Source: Hemicentrotus pulcherrimus
Taxonomy: Eukaryota; Echinodermata; Echinoidea; Camarodonta; Strongylocentrotidae
Direction of reading: 5' to 3'
NCBI GenBank assembly: GCA_003118195.1
Contig: BEXV01002756.1
Coordinates: forward strand, 8,167-21,333
DNA length: 13,167 bases
The notes under the pieces are model-generated. The model searched no databases, was not told the origin of the DNA, and saw only the letters and a program-made list of their open reading frames with translations. Positions within the stretch are counted from its first letter, which is position 1. Each line of letters opens with the position of its first letter. Positions 1-9,594 of this stretch are shown in pieces. Position numbers and translations under genes: made by a program.

Positions 1-21
1 CCCCACCCCCCTCCGCGCCGT

Positions 22-241
22 CGAGGATCCCGAGCTTCAAATAAAGGGCGGATTCATCTAAGACCAATAATTTCAAAAGATTACCAAAATAAGAAATCAC
101 CACGTGATTAATGGCACGAGAAATTACAAGTACATGTTGAAATACATGGCGGGCGAATACCATGCCAACCATTGTTAACCTGGAAACATGTTCCACAACC
201 CGACACGCACCCGTTGAGGATCCCGGGCTAAGAACAAAGGG
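22..241. repeat. Pair of imperfect direct repeats sharing gaggatcccg
   Basis: The segments at about 22-49 and 213-241 share GAGGATCCCG(A/G)GCT, then a variable AA-rich stretch, then AAAGGGC. The two units lie about 190 bases apart in the same orientation. They may be the ends of, or units in, an interspersed repeat. The unit at 213-241 also creates a weak exon-like segment on the minus strand that I do not accept as coding. Confidence 0.45.
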
Positions 242-396
242 CTCTGGAAGAAATATATAGTATATATACATTTGTATAGATACTATCAAAAAAAATTTAA
301 AAATCATGCTTTAGCATGAGCAATGCAGAACTAATACGTCACATTATTGTGATGGAATACGAGTTACACCATGTACAACGATATTAACGGACGCGT

Positions 397-489
397 GTAA
401 CATGTCGTCTGTTTGGGGTCACAAGGGGTTAACTCCATGTCAAAGTTATATGAATCAATGCCATTGTGACTCCAAACATGCGATGTTAC
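397..489. repeat. Imperfect inverted repeat of about 29 bp per arm
   Basis: The left arm starts gtaacatgtcgtctgtttgg near 397 and the right arm is the reverse complement of gtaacatcgcatgtttgg, ending near 489. They pair over most of 397-426 and 461-489 with a two-base gap and a few mismatches, around a loop of about 34 bases. This could be an old hairpin-type element or the termini of a small transposon. Confidence 0.45.
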
Positions 490-862
490 ATAAATGCGAA
501 ATGGACATATAGAATTTAGAAATAAAACATGTGACTGATATGTAAGAAACATAATATATATATATCCCAGTCTCAATGACGAGACCGACTCATAGACAAC
601 AACTACTTTAAAAATAAAAAAACAAATACCATATCTGAAAAGGCCAAGTTCTTATTCGGTTTGGAGTACATTTGCAGTTTCATTGTTTGTTGACAAAGAA
701 AATTTATAATGCATTTTGCAATGTCCTCAAACTAATATTTTCCTTGACGTGTCGGTTATTGTCACTCTATGGTGAAATCAGTCACACATTTTTAAACTTC
801 TGGTGTTTAATGAAGAAAGGGAACAAGAGGCCAGGCATGAAATCGTATGTAAATCTATATAC

Positions 863-1000
863 CTTTTGGTCAGCACATCCGGTTGCCATTTTAAGTGTAG
901 CTAGTCTCCAAGAAGTGTTTGCCGCTTTTTTCGCCGCTGATACCAAATCCTCGTCCATATTCGCCAAGGTGTAGGCTTTCTTGTAACATTGAAGAGCTCT
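863..1000 (-). CDS. Internal exon 5 of the window: TPR-like helix pair
   Basis: The 138-nt exon, 46 codons with phase 0 at both ends, follows the acceptor atgttttttcttcttcag and ends at the donor CAAAAG|gtatat. It begins RALQCYKKAYTLANMDED and goes on with LVSAAKKAANTSWRLATLKM before ending TGCADQK. The Ala-Leu-x-x-Tyr-x-x-Ala arrangement followed by a turn (NMDED) and a second Ala-rich helix (SAAKKAANTSWRLA) is the usual helix B, turn, helix A pattern of TPR arrays. It is the last exon of this gene I can find; no phase-matched exon with credible borders lies in 1-862, so the remaining C-terminal part and the stop codon are beyond the left edge. No catalytic motif is present. Longer ORFs reading across both borders here are intron read-through. 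Confidence 0.78.
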
Positions 1001-1914
1001 CTGAAGAAGAAAAAACATCTGACATAGATCTGAGGTAGCCGTTATTGATGTCAAGTTTCATGGCCTTTCGAACTTTACCATTATAAGAATCGTTTTAAGG
1101 GGAAAATATGTGTAGTAATTAAATTACGCGTACACGTTTTCCGTTGAAAAGAAACCCACGTTCATCCTCAACTCTTTTATTAATCATGAAAGATATGCAA
1201 AGTTCGTCAAATGATTTTTTGTTTTCATAGGTTTTTTATTCATTTCTCTCATGAAGATATTTGTACATAATGTATAACATTGTATAAAAAATAACAAACC
1301 AATCTTCACATAGGTCTAAATAAATTTTCAAATTTAAACTTCTACATTTCCATACAAGGTTGCAAATAAAGTTACACATTCATATTGCTCCGGTTGTCTC
1401 ATTTTCGCTCGCTGGATCATTGCCAGCACAAACGTAGCTAGTTCGACGGCACTTCCAAACTAGAATGTTCCACTATGTTGAAGGGTGAATGCCATTGGGT
1501 GAACCGGGTGTGCAGAAATGGTGTGTTGGGGAGGGGAAGTGAGAGTGTTCGTGTTTGTGGTAATAATGTGTGTCAACAATTAAAGGCTAATAATGACAGA
1601 TGGCTAACCATAAATCTACAATGACGAGTAAACTGTCGATCTACATCACAGTCCACAGATAAATGTGCCTTGAACATATATGTAGCAGACGGCAATCGGC
1701 GGATTAGACGACACTTAATGGTGATTTTGTTTGTGAGATAACTTTGCTAAATATAAAATACAAGAAAATTGTCTATACAATGGTCTTTAAACTATCATTG
1801 ATATCTGATAATTAAACAGTTATTAAAATAAACCTACCAAACTACATAATACAATGAAATACTTGACTTAAAGTAGGGGAGTTTGATGTGGTGCACCTTC
1901 ATGTTTTTGCTTAC
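1001..1914 (-). other. Intron between exons 1915-1965 and 863-1000
   Basis: This 914-nt stretch starts with gtaagc and ends in a T-rich tract and cag on the minus strand. I see no ORF of note and no repeat beyond AT-rich patches. A short GT-rich run with gtgtg words lies near 1508-1575. Confidence 0.6.
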
Positions 1915-1965
1915 CTCGGCAAAATGCTTGCCTATACTAAAGGGAAAAATTACGGTGGGGGTTGG
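1915..1965 (-). CDS. Internal exon 4 of the window: 51-nt small exon leading into the second TPR-like block
   Basis: A 51-nt exon of 17 codons, phase 0 at both ends, lies between the good acceptor tcattttgtccatttcag and the strong donor GAG|gtaagc. Only this frame is open; the other two have TAG or TAA inside. It reads PTPTVIFPFSIGKHFAE. Joined to the next exon it gives GKHFAE-RALQCYKKAYTLA, which looks like an uninterrupted TPR helix, and this is the main support for the exon. It is short enough that an open frame alone means little. A second AG inside it (ccctttag) would give a 22-nt version that breaks the frame. Because both ends are phase 0, skipping the exon would keep the reading frame, so it could be alternatively spliced. 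Confidence 0.62.
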
Positions 1966-3527
1966 CTGAAATGGACAAAATGAACCGATCAGAACTGATC
2001 TATGATAATTCATGCTTGTTATCCGTCATGGGTTTGACCTATAACCTTACAATCGAATGGCAAATAAGTGAGTTCGTAATTAGGACTTGCGCATGGGCAG
2101 ATCAAGGTCATTCGTTTCCAAATTGTAAAATCATTGAGACGAATACTCGGATCGTGCTCATGAAAGTTATGTAATCAGTATTCATTTATGCACCAACAGT
2201 ACATTATAGGTGGAAGTATTCTTCTAAGAGGCAAACAAAAGGTATTCACGAAGCAACTCCATCACTTCGGCGGCAGTGATTATTCTAAAATGCACACGTG
2301 GGAAGTATCTATCGTGTCAAAGATCTGTGGATATTTTGGGGTCAATCGTTCCAGAGCTATTTACAAATTCGCTTATTGCATCCAAAGTTCGACTTGTTTC
2401 ACATGTGTATTATAGGCAATGGCGAGCTAGTGACCTATTTTCACCAAATTACGGTGGGTGAACTTTCAAACATCAATGGGACATGAGGGTTCCAATTAAA
2501 GAGCTAGTGTCAATGTACGTAAGGGTGGATGTGCTTTTCGTTTAAAGTAGATATTCATTGATTAAAATAAACTAACTTTATTTTCATTATTGCAAAGTTG
2601 AAACTTTGATTCGACAAGGTTATCAAAATTCACTGCTTGGAAACATTCAAAGTAATGAATATTGTAAATTACAAAACGCTTAAATACAGCCCCGGCAGAG
2701 CACCTGAAGAGCTCTCCGAACGCTGCTGAGATGTGTGAGATCACAGTATGAACATGATTTGCACAAGCAGACGATTTCGCATGACATCTCACATATTTTC
2801 AGTGCCTGTGTTTTCATCTTCTCTCGAGTTCTTTCTCTTACTTTACTACCGCCAGGCTTAATGTATAATCTATTGCCTCACTCTAAACCCCGCGCATGGT
2901 TTTATTTTGATGACAAATGCAGCGATACAAAAATAAAGTAATCTTTCGTTTGTAAACAAAATAAGACGCCATTGTATATTCAGCTGCACACACCGCGGTA
3001 TGTTCGGCGTTTCAAGAGGGAACAAATGCCGTCCTTCATATCATTCCGGGGGTTTTTCACTTTGAAAGTCTGGTTTCTTTGATTGTTAATTAACCCCTAC
3101 CCTGTGTATTTACAAGCAAAAGTTCTTAGTTATCAGGATCGGGTCATATCCCCTTTTGAATGGTTTGACATACCATTACATTTATGTACACTAAACTCAT
3201 TATAATTTGACAAATAATAGCTTTGCAATTATGTTCATTCTTTATGGGATTTCGTCTGCTCGGGCAGTATTGGTCCATATAGTGACGTCATTAAAACATC
3301 GTTCTTTTTCCGGCGAATCTCTCGTATATCCCAGCTGCTATGGAGGTGCTTGTATTTCTATAAATCACCCGATATGTACATGTAGTTGACCTAAAACTTG
3401 TACAATGGCCATCTGTTAGCTTGCCAGTTTCTAGTGATACATTAGTTGATATATTTGTGATTTTCTTTGAATTTCACCTTTAATCAAAACATTTATTTTT
3501 AACGATTTGGGGGGTAAAAGTCCATGG

Positions 3528-3590
3528 GCTAACATGTTAGGCTGCTGGACTCTGACGATAGGGGGCGTTGTCCAATGAGACTTTTTCTGA
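3528..3590 (+). repeat. Possible degenerate tRNA-derived SINE head
   Basis: The segment ggctaacatgttaggctgct followed by ggactctgacgata resembles the D-arm and anticodon-arm part of tRNA-like SINE heads, which often read (g)gttaggctgctggactct. The expected B box is degraded (gttgtccaat instead of a GGTTCGAATCC-like word) and the acceptor stem does not pair. It is not a functional tRNA gene. Weak call from pattern only. Confidence 0.25.
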
Positions 3591-3599
3591 GACATATGT

Positions 3600-3965
3600 A
3601 CAGATGAAAAAAAAAATCACTTAACCAAAATTATACTTAACAAATTTTTAAAAAAAATCGCAAATAAGTTTGTACTATTTCCTCAATGTATTGCTTTCCC
3701 TCTTAAATTTTCTTTCAGAGAGAAAGAGAAAAAAACGTTGTGATAAAAAAAAAATTAAAAAGATAAATCATACAAATAAAAGGAGAAAGAGCTAGAGAGC
3801 ACCTACTACCCCCGCCCACACAACATCTAAACACATAACAAGTGCAACAGTATACAAAACACACACCAACATAGAACGAACAAACAAACAAAAGAAAAAG
3901 AAAACGAAAAGAAGAAGAAAAGAGGGGAAAAGGCAAGGGTAGAGAAGAAAGGAGGGTCTAGAAGT
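3600..3965. repeat. A-rich and purine-rich low-complexity stretch
   Basis: On the plus strand the stretch is dominated by A and G: several A runs of seven to ten bases, gagagaaagagaaaa near 3717, and agaagaagaaaagaggggaa near 3910. The ORFs read from it on the minus strand are Phe, Cys and Ser-rich and reflect this composition only. It may include the tail of an old retroelement copy, because the word atatggcactgg at 3969 recurs inverted at 7350-7361. Confidence 0.6.
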
Positions 3966-4506
3966 TGTATATGGCACTGGGTTTTTTTTTTATAACTTAT
4001 ACCAATGTGTCCACAAAGGGGTTTAAAATGAAATTATGTTTACTCACTTCAAACTTGTATTTTTAGGATCAGGACTAATCATATTTTTGAGAAATGCTAA
4101 TTCTGGACCTTAATCTATCTCCTTATTTATTCACCAGATATGAATACTTTGAGTTTTTACAATTTTATTGTGAACTATAGCATATCTTATAACTGTGATA
4201 TAATACTCATTTGTTATCAACTACACCTTTACATATGTTGGGTCTTTAAGAATATGTGTCAGAGATTATTCAAGCAAATTGTTGAGTTTCTATCTTGAAA
4301 AATACAGATTTTGTATCACTTGAAAGTGAAAAATAGCTCTGAATTAGGGATTTGACAATAACAAGTTTTATTTCAATAGGTAAAATGCTTTTTTTCTTAG
4401 GTCACAACTTATTTTATTATAACAACTGATGACATAAGGTAAATACATGCACAAAAATTGGGAACCAGTGCATTGCCTAATAATTTTCATATGTCACACC
4501 ATTGAT

Positions 4507-6980
4507 GTTTCAGACGTTACACACTGTTTAATCAGCTTGATAATGTTCTTTGCCTTCAACTATATAGTGTGTCATGCAATAATATCACTAACACATATGT
4601 AAGCAAAACATTGAAAAAACTTTTTTTAAAATAAAACTATAAAAACGTAAACCCAATCATGTAAGTACGGTAATAAGAAATAAATGAATCCTAATTTATG
4701 TACATCTCGAGAATGAGACATTTTAGATGTATTTTTAAATTGTGTATGTTTTAGGTTATAATACTACTGTAGTAACAATCATCCTTTACCACTATTTGTA
4801 TTCGGAGGCTGTTTCAAATGACAACATTTATTAATGCTCTTAAATAAGTATTTATTCTTTTATTTAATTGATGACCGATTGATGAATGAATGGATGGATT
4901 GATTGGTTGGTCGGTTGGTTGGTTGATAGATCTTAACTCTTGCTGTGCCGATATCACAGGTGACAAACAATATACAGTGTAGGTTAAACATGTACCTTAT
5001 TTGCCAGCGATAAGGCCGCAGCGCCGCACCCCCAACTTTGAAATTTTGTAGAGGGGGAAAAAACAGGCAGCCCATTTATATTTCACACTAGTTTAGGGTT
5101 GCGGTTCTAACAGATAATTCCTAGCACTCTTACCACAGCAGACATGTTGTAGGATCGATGACTACTGGCTAAATGACCAGGTTTTAATGTGTAAAAGCAT
5201 TACAGCATTCTATGCAGCATTCCACACACATTTCATGCAAAGTAGAAGAAACCAATAAATATTCATATAGTCCAATACAAGTATAAATCAGCATCACAAA
5301 GTATTCTTGAATATTCAAACATAAACAAAGGGTATATATTGAATGTTCATAGTATATGTAAATTATACTATATAAGCTTGACTGCATCAGGTGAACATTG
5401 AAACCAATGAGAGAGAGAGAGATAGACAGACGAAAGGATGGTGGATGACAAGGGTGAATGTGAATGAGAGATGACTTATTAATATGAAATGGATGAATTA
5501 TGGATATGAAGGGGAGTTTCAGAAGTCCAAAATAAATCCCCACACTAGCTTATACATTTGTATGTATGCATACATTTGAGGAAGATACTACATGTATTAT
5601 GTTTAGGATCATTAAATAAGGTATTACTGGTAATGCCCTTTTATTTTATACATGTATGTACTTTCTACACAGATTAGTTACATGTACTGAGTGCCCTTTT
5701 TAAAAGGTATTTTCAAAAGAAAATCCATATTTCCCATAAATTTTTAGAAAAACATTTTAATTTGCTTGATTTTATCAACTTAGTATACCTGTATCATACC
5801 CGTGTCATGTACATGAACACTGGTTTTGAGCTTTTGTAACCTACCAAATAGTTTAGATTGACCATACAATCTTTGGTTAAATGACATAATTTGGAACAAG
5901 CTCTGTAAAAATGAAAACGTGATGATTTCAAACAAACAGCAATGTTAATAGCAAGAGGAGAGGTTGAAATATTGAAATTTGCTATTCTCACATCTATCTT
6001 TGCCCCTCATTTGAACTGGTTAAAGTATGAAAATATCTGTTAACAGTTTGATATAACATCCGAAACGTGCTAACAGCATACCAGAATGTGTTGTTAAAAT
6101 GGCTGAATAATTTTTATGAGTCACTTTTATTGAGTTTTTTTCTGATAAATTACAATTAAGGATATACTAAAGCAGCCAGCAATGCCTTGCACCACAAAGT
6201 GTGGCTTCAATATTTTATGTTTTATAAGTCAATTTTGCAGAAAATTTAGATATTTTACGGAAATTTTGATTTTTTGCATCATATTTCTTCATATTTTAAT
6301 ATTTAGATCTAAATGAAATTATTAAAATAGTGTTTTTAACAGGAGTGTGCAATGGGAAATTGTAACTTGCACATGTGATCAAAAATTAGTTGAAATTTGC
6401 AGACTATGCAAAATAGTGTAACGTCCGAAACACCCTTCTTGAGTTTACACAAAATTATCGGATTTGAAAGACCCGATTTGTGTTTTGACTTGTGTTAAGA
6501 CTTATAATAACTTATTTCATAATGATTTATTCACTTCAGACACCCTCAAATATGGCTTATCATCATTTATTTGGTATTTTTTGTTTCGGACGTTACAACT
6601 GTTAACGGAAAATTGGTTTTAACTATAAAATAGTATTATAACGATGTATTGCAAATTTCTTTTTTTGGGTGGGTAGCCGCCATGAAATGTTTAAAAAAAT
6701 ATTATGAAAGATAGGTCCTGCACTTCATATATTTTCTGCTACTTCAAATTAAAAGTTGTTTCGGAGGTTACAAAATTGTTTATGGAAAATGAGGCAACTT
6801 TTCAAATTTTGAATATATTTCTAATATAAGCGCTACTACAATTAAAATATATTTTCTTTCAATTTAATGACTTGAAGTAACTAATAAGCTTATTCAAACC
6901 ATAAACAATCTCATCAATTGATTGTTCTAGTGGGTTAAATGAGGGTCTACATTGTTTACGGAAAATGTAACGTCCGAAAC
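4507..6980. repeat. Family of six GTAACGTCCGAAAC motifs in both orientations
   Basis: The 14-mer GTAACGTCCGAAAC is found exactly at 6418-6431 and 6967-6980 (plus) and 6583-6596 (minus). Copies with one mismatch lie at 6053-6066 (plus), 6758-6771 (minus) and 4507-4520 (minus). The two exact plus copies share 17 bases (ending acacc). A second word, GTTTACGGAAAAT or a near form, sits beside several of them (about 6601, 6779 and 6953) and inverted near 7150. The surroundings are not otherwise clearly alignable, so this is not a plain tandem array. It may be remains of a decayed repeat or a cluster of protein-binding sites in the intron. Confidence 0.7.
4865..4930. repeat. GATT/GATG/GGTT low-complexity run
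   Basis: A run of four-base-like units (gatt, gatg, gaat, ggat, then ggtt and cggt) covers about 65 bases. It is a degenerate tetranucleotide microsatellite. The minus-strand ORF over it has the matching Asn, Pro, Thr-rich composition and is not coding. Confidence 0.6.
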
Positions 6981-7429
6981 ACCATTTTCAATTGCACTGT
7001 TCCATCAAAATACAGGAGGTAATTCAGATTACTGTTATCTTTCATTAAGATCCACCCATCCTTATTAATCATCAATAGAAAAAAAAATACTGTTTGTGGG
7101 TATATATTTTTTTCGGCTCCAACAAAAAAGGTATGTCAATTTTGTTACAAAATTCCGTAAACAATTGGCTGTTCAGGGATACCTGATGCACATAAAGCAA
7201 TGTTGACAATTTTTCATTAAGCTATGGGAGGTCAATCTAGGTCCATGCTACAGGAAAAAGTAGTAATTGATTTCTAATTCTTTATCTTTGAAAAGTTTCA
7301 GGCTCTCAAAGGGCCATTTAGGTATTTGGTCATAGTTAAAAAAAAAAAACCAGTGCCATATTGAGAAAAATTAAAAAAAAACAGAAAACACTTATTCTAA
7401 ACTTTCCAAGGCTTCCCATTTCCTTTAAT

Positions 7430-7838
7430 GAATCGAAAGGGCGTCTCTTTCCAATGAAATTTTTTTTTTCTTCTATTTTCCAATAATCTATATTCTATTT
7501 CGTTTGCTTTTGGAGAGTTTCCCTTCTATTAAAGTGTGGTTCAATAATTGCTCTGTTTTTAAAGTACTCTCATCTATTCCTTTCCAGAATAAATTCTTCA
7601 GAATTGGTAAATTAAGTCTATCTGCACATTTCCCCAAGACTCCCTCTATTTTATTAGATTCAAAGAATACATGTTGTTAAGTTTCTTCAAATTTTTTGCA
7701 AAATGAGCACAACCCATTTTCATGAAACTTGAATCTATGTAAATGATGATTTTTATATAAACTCTTATGCAACAGTTCGAACTGAAATTCTCGCAGTTTA
7801 CTACTTAAGGTACACATCCTTGGTTGAATGATGGTCTA
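7430..7838 (-). mobile_element. Degenerate LINE fragment, C-terminal end of an ORF2 (L1/Tx1-like)
   Basis: On the minus strand, starting after an in-frame TAG at 7838-7836, the translation includes SSKLREFQFELLHKSLYKN and then CSFCKKFEET, a stop, and QHVFFES. This matches the region after the reverse transcriptase in L1/Tx1-type ORF2 proteins, where KLREFQ-type text precedes a C-x2-C...H...C knuckle. Here the last Cys of the knuckle is Ser and a stop replaces a residue before Gln-His. Further down, a second stretch reads TEQLLNHTLIEGKLSKSKRN, also typical of the tail of these proteins, and ends at TAG. Stops and frame changes show it is dead. No reverse transcriptase or endonuclease core is present, so it is a 5'-truncated or eroded copy. 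The copy lies in the sense direction of the host gene, inside its longest intron. Confidence 0.75.
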
Positions 7839-8691
7839 ACAGGAAATGGAAACGATATCTCGTCATTTCTGTGATGGGTCACAGGCATCTGAGCAATAGG
7901 ATTTTCCCATAACAAGGCAGATTTGCTTAGCTGAATGCATAAGTTATTGGATACGCTGTCCGATGTGATACATGATTTCATGATTATTATTTTTTTTTTG
8001 ATTCCGGAGGCTTTGTCTTTGATAATTGTAGAGCAAAATCATGATATACTCATTTGAAACTAAACTAGGCACCTTATCGTTGTGAATATGAAATCATTAA
8101 GAAAACGTAAGGAAGTCCTACTATATCTTATTACTAATACTATGACATTTAAATTATTAAGATGGTATGCAATGAGAATTAAAGCAAAGTGCTACTATAC
8201 CAAGTTCTATATTGTGACGTCATTAACTTCATTATTATATCGTCAGGTGTTACTATTGTTGTATTTAGACACCAGCGTTCTTTCCCTTTTTCAATCACTC
8301 ATTCCCTTTTTTATTTATTTTTTGCTTAAACTGAGGGCTGCAAGTGCATTGAACGTTATGCTTACATTGTAGTACTGCTACATAACATTTATTTAACTCA
8401 TATTGATTATGCTTTAAGCATCTAACTATTTTCTTCTTTTTTAAAAACATTTTCTTTAATGTACTGTATTGGGAAAGTGTACGTGTGAATGTATGAAAAT
8501 ATAAATGTCGGGTTAGTGCACCTCAACATGTATGTTCGAAAAATGATGTGAAAAATGATATGGAATCAATAAATATAAATAAAATCAAATATAATATCTT
8601 ATGCGCGACCTAAGTCTACACACTCGTGTGACTTTATGTACTGTATGTGACGTATACAAATGTTTATCAATTATATCAAGAGGAAAACACT

Positions 8692-8837
8692 CCATTAGAA
8701 AATTTGCTCATCAAATTCAAAATCTGCCTAGCACCTTTGCACACGGCACAAAATAATGTCAATTATTTTGTTAGACGTGTGAATTTGATGAGCTAACACC
8801 CTAGTAAACTATAACTACTAGGGTAAAGCTCTAATGG
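8692..8837. mobile_element. Nested inverted-repeat element, possible small MITE
   Basis: Five perfect stems nest within 146 bases: ccattaga (8692-8699) with 8830-8837; gctcatcaaattca (8706-8719) with 8780-8793; acacg (8741-8745) with 8776-8780; acaaaataat (8748-8757) with 8762-8771 around a four-base loop; and a side hairpin accctagta (8798-8806) with 8816-8824. The side hairpin interrupts the right arm only. The arrangement suggests a short palindromic transposon that gained a secondary hairpin. There is no coding capacity. Confidence 0.55.
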
Positions 8838-8839
8838 GC

Positions 8840-8966
8840 TGTTCTCGTCATGTTTGTTACTACATTGTATTTTGTTTATGTGCTGCCAGTGGAGACCAAT
8901 TTGCTATGTTTTGAATGTGGATCAATAAAAAAAAAATCGATCTAGTCTATCTATCTATCTATCTAC
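8840..8966 (+). mobile_element. Possible retroelement 3' end with poly-A signal and TCTA tail
   Basis: On the plus strand a segment without ORF ends in gatcaataaaaaaaaaatcg and then a (TCTA)n tract at about 8947-8965. An AATAAA-like signal followed by A-run and microsatellite is the usual shape of a LINE or SINE 3' end. The body is not recognised, so an unrelated A-run beside a microsatellite remains possible. Confidence 0.3.
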
Positions 8967-8991
8967 ATGAACACGAGATGAAATCAAATAC

Positions 8992-9116
8992 CTTGAAACT
9001 TCTAGATTTGACCATGTCACTTCTTTGACCTTCAGCCGACCTGAAAAACGTGTCGCCGAATTCCCTCTCTTCACTTGAGAGAGTGCTTGAAGGGTTCTCC
9101 TCAGTTTCACCAAAAC
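8992..9116 (-). CDS. Internal exon 3 of the window: acidic Ser/Glu-rich linker
   Basis: The 125-nt exon follows a pyrimidine-rich acceptor ending gttgctag and ends at the donor AAG|gattt-like site, precisely TTTCAAG|gtattt. It begins with two bases (GT) that complete a Gly codon with the G left by the exon at 11405, then reads 41 codons and stops exactly at a codon border. The peptide starts FGETEENPSSTLSSEEREFG, then DTFFRSAEGQ, and turns basic at its end (MVKSRSFK). It is rich in Ser, Glu and Asp, which fits an exposed, possibly phosphorylated, linker between two helical blocks rather than a folded repeat. Another frame is also open, with many basic residues, but only the acidic frame fits the phase of the exon before it. 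Confidence 0.72.
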
Positions 9117-9594
9117 CTAGCAACGAGCAACAATGAGGGGAAAATAAAACATCTTATTCGATCAAAGTTACAGGATAGAAGAGGTATTCAAAAGAAAGTT
9201 GAGTTCTTGTAGGTCTGACAATAATTTGTGAGCTTTCTCATTCTGTTCATGTCACTGTAAAGAATATCAAGGACTGTAGATTAAACTAAAAACAAAACTT
9301 TTGGAGATGCGAGAAAATAATCATGTTCTGGGCAAGTAAACCATCCATTTTGGAAAGGATAGTGGACAAAGAAGGCGCATCAGGATTTATATTTAAAAAA
9401 TCCTAGCTGCCCTAAAGACTTCTTGATAATAGAGAAGTTAAAGGCAGTGCCACCAACGATTTAGTTGTGAAGGTTATCTTTTGACCCACTTCATTTATTA
9501 AAAACAAATTATATTAAGCAATACGCGCTATATCTGTTAGTATCGATCATTGAACAGAAAGCATGTACGGAACTGGATATGCTACTCTACTTAC

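Larger units (their letters stand above)
1..862 (-). other. Intron (3' part in the window) after exon 863-1000
   Basis: No convincing exon was found on either strand. The stretch holds an imperfect direct repeat (about 22-49 and 213-241), an imperfect inverted repeat (397-489), and short TA-rich runs near 250-270 and 552-564. The first 20 bases are C-rich. It is read as intron because the donor at 862-861 opens it on the minus strand. Confidence 0.5.
1966..8991 (-). other. 7.0-kb intron between exons 8992-9116 and 1915-1965
   Basis: The stretch opens with gtattt and closes with ccatttcag on the minus strand. ORFs in it are short and have no family signature, apart from the LINE fragment at 7430-7838. 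It contains A-rich and purine-rich DNA (3600-3960), a GATT/GGTT low-complexity run (4865-4930), a cluster of a 14-bp motif (4507-6980), the LINE fragment, a nested hairpin element (8692-8837) and a TCTA tract. 1966-3520 shows no repeat or gene I can support, beyond a shared word aaattacggtggg at about 1946 and 2447. 4010-4500 and 5080-6050 hold only AT-rich DNA and short simple repeats. Confidence 0.6.

Noticed and set aside
20..240. Cloning-vector polylinker (BamHI and SmaI-like words)
   Set aside because: The ggatcccgggc word is short and the flanks do not follow a polylinker order; both copies diverge as genomic repeats do.
210..242. 33-nt phase-0 exon-like segment on the minus strand after exon 863-1000
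   Set aside because: It has ttcttccag and gtgcgt borders and an open frame, but falls in one unit of the repeat at 22 and 213 and its 11 residues continue no helix.
672..974. 100-codon plus-strand ORF
   Set aside because: It overlaps the well-supported minus-strand exon 863-1000 and shows no domain pattern.
1962..2486. Cluster of plus-strand ORFs, possible small gene
   Set aside because: Four short ORFs of 61 to 75 codons in shifting frames, no splice chain, no motif, and amino acid text of random character.
4995..5060. Exon-like GC-rich patch on the minus strand
   Set aside because: The open frame would be 40 nt and does not fit phase 0 required between exons 8992-9116 and 1915-1965.
5410..5424. 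(GA)n tract and (TA)n runs as functional elements
   Set aside because: Short microsatellites normal for such introns; nothing points to a role.
8082..8372. 96-codon plus-strand ORF
   Set aside because: AT-rich, Leu and Tyr-rich translation with no recognisable family or conserved pattern.
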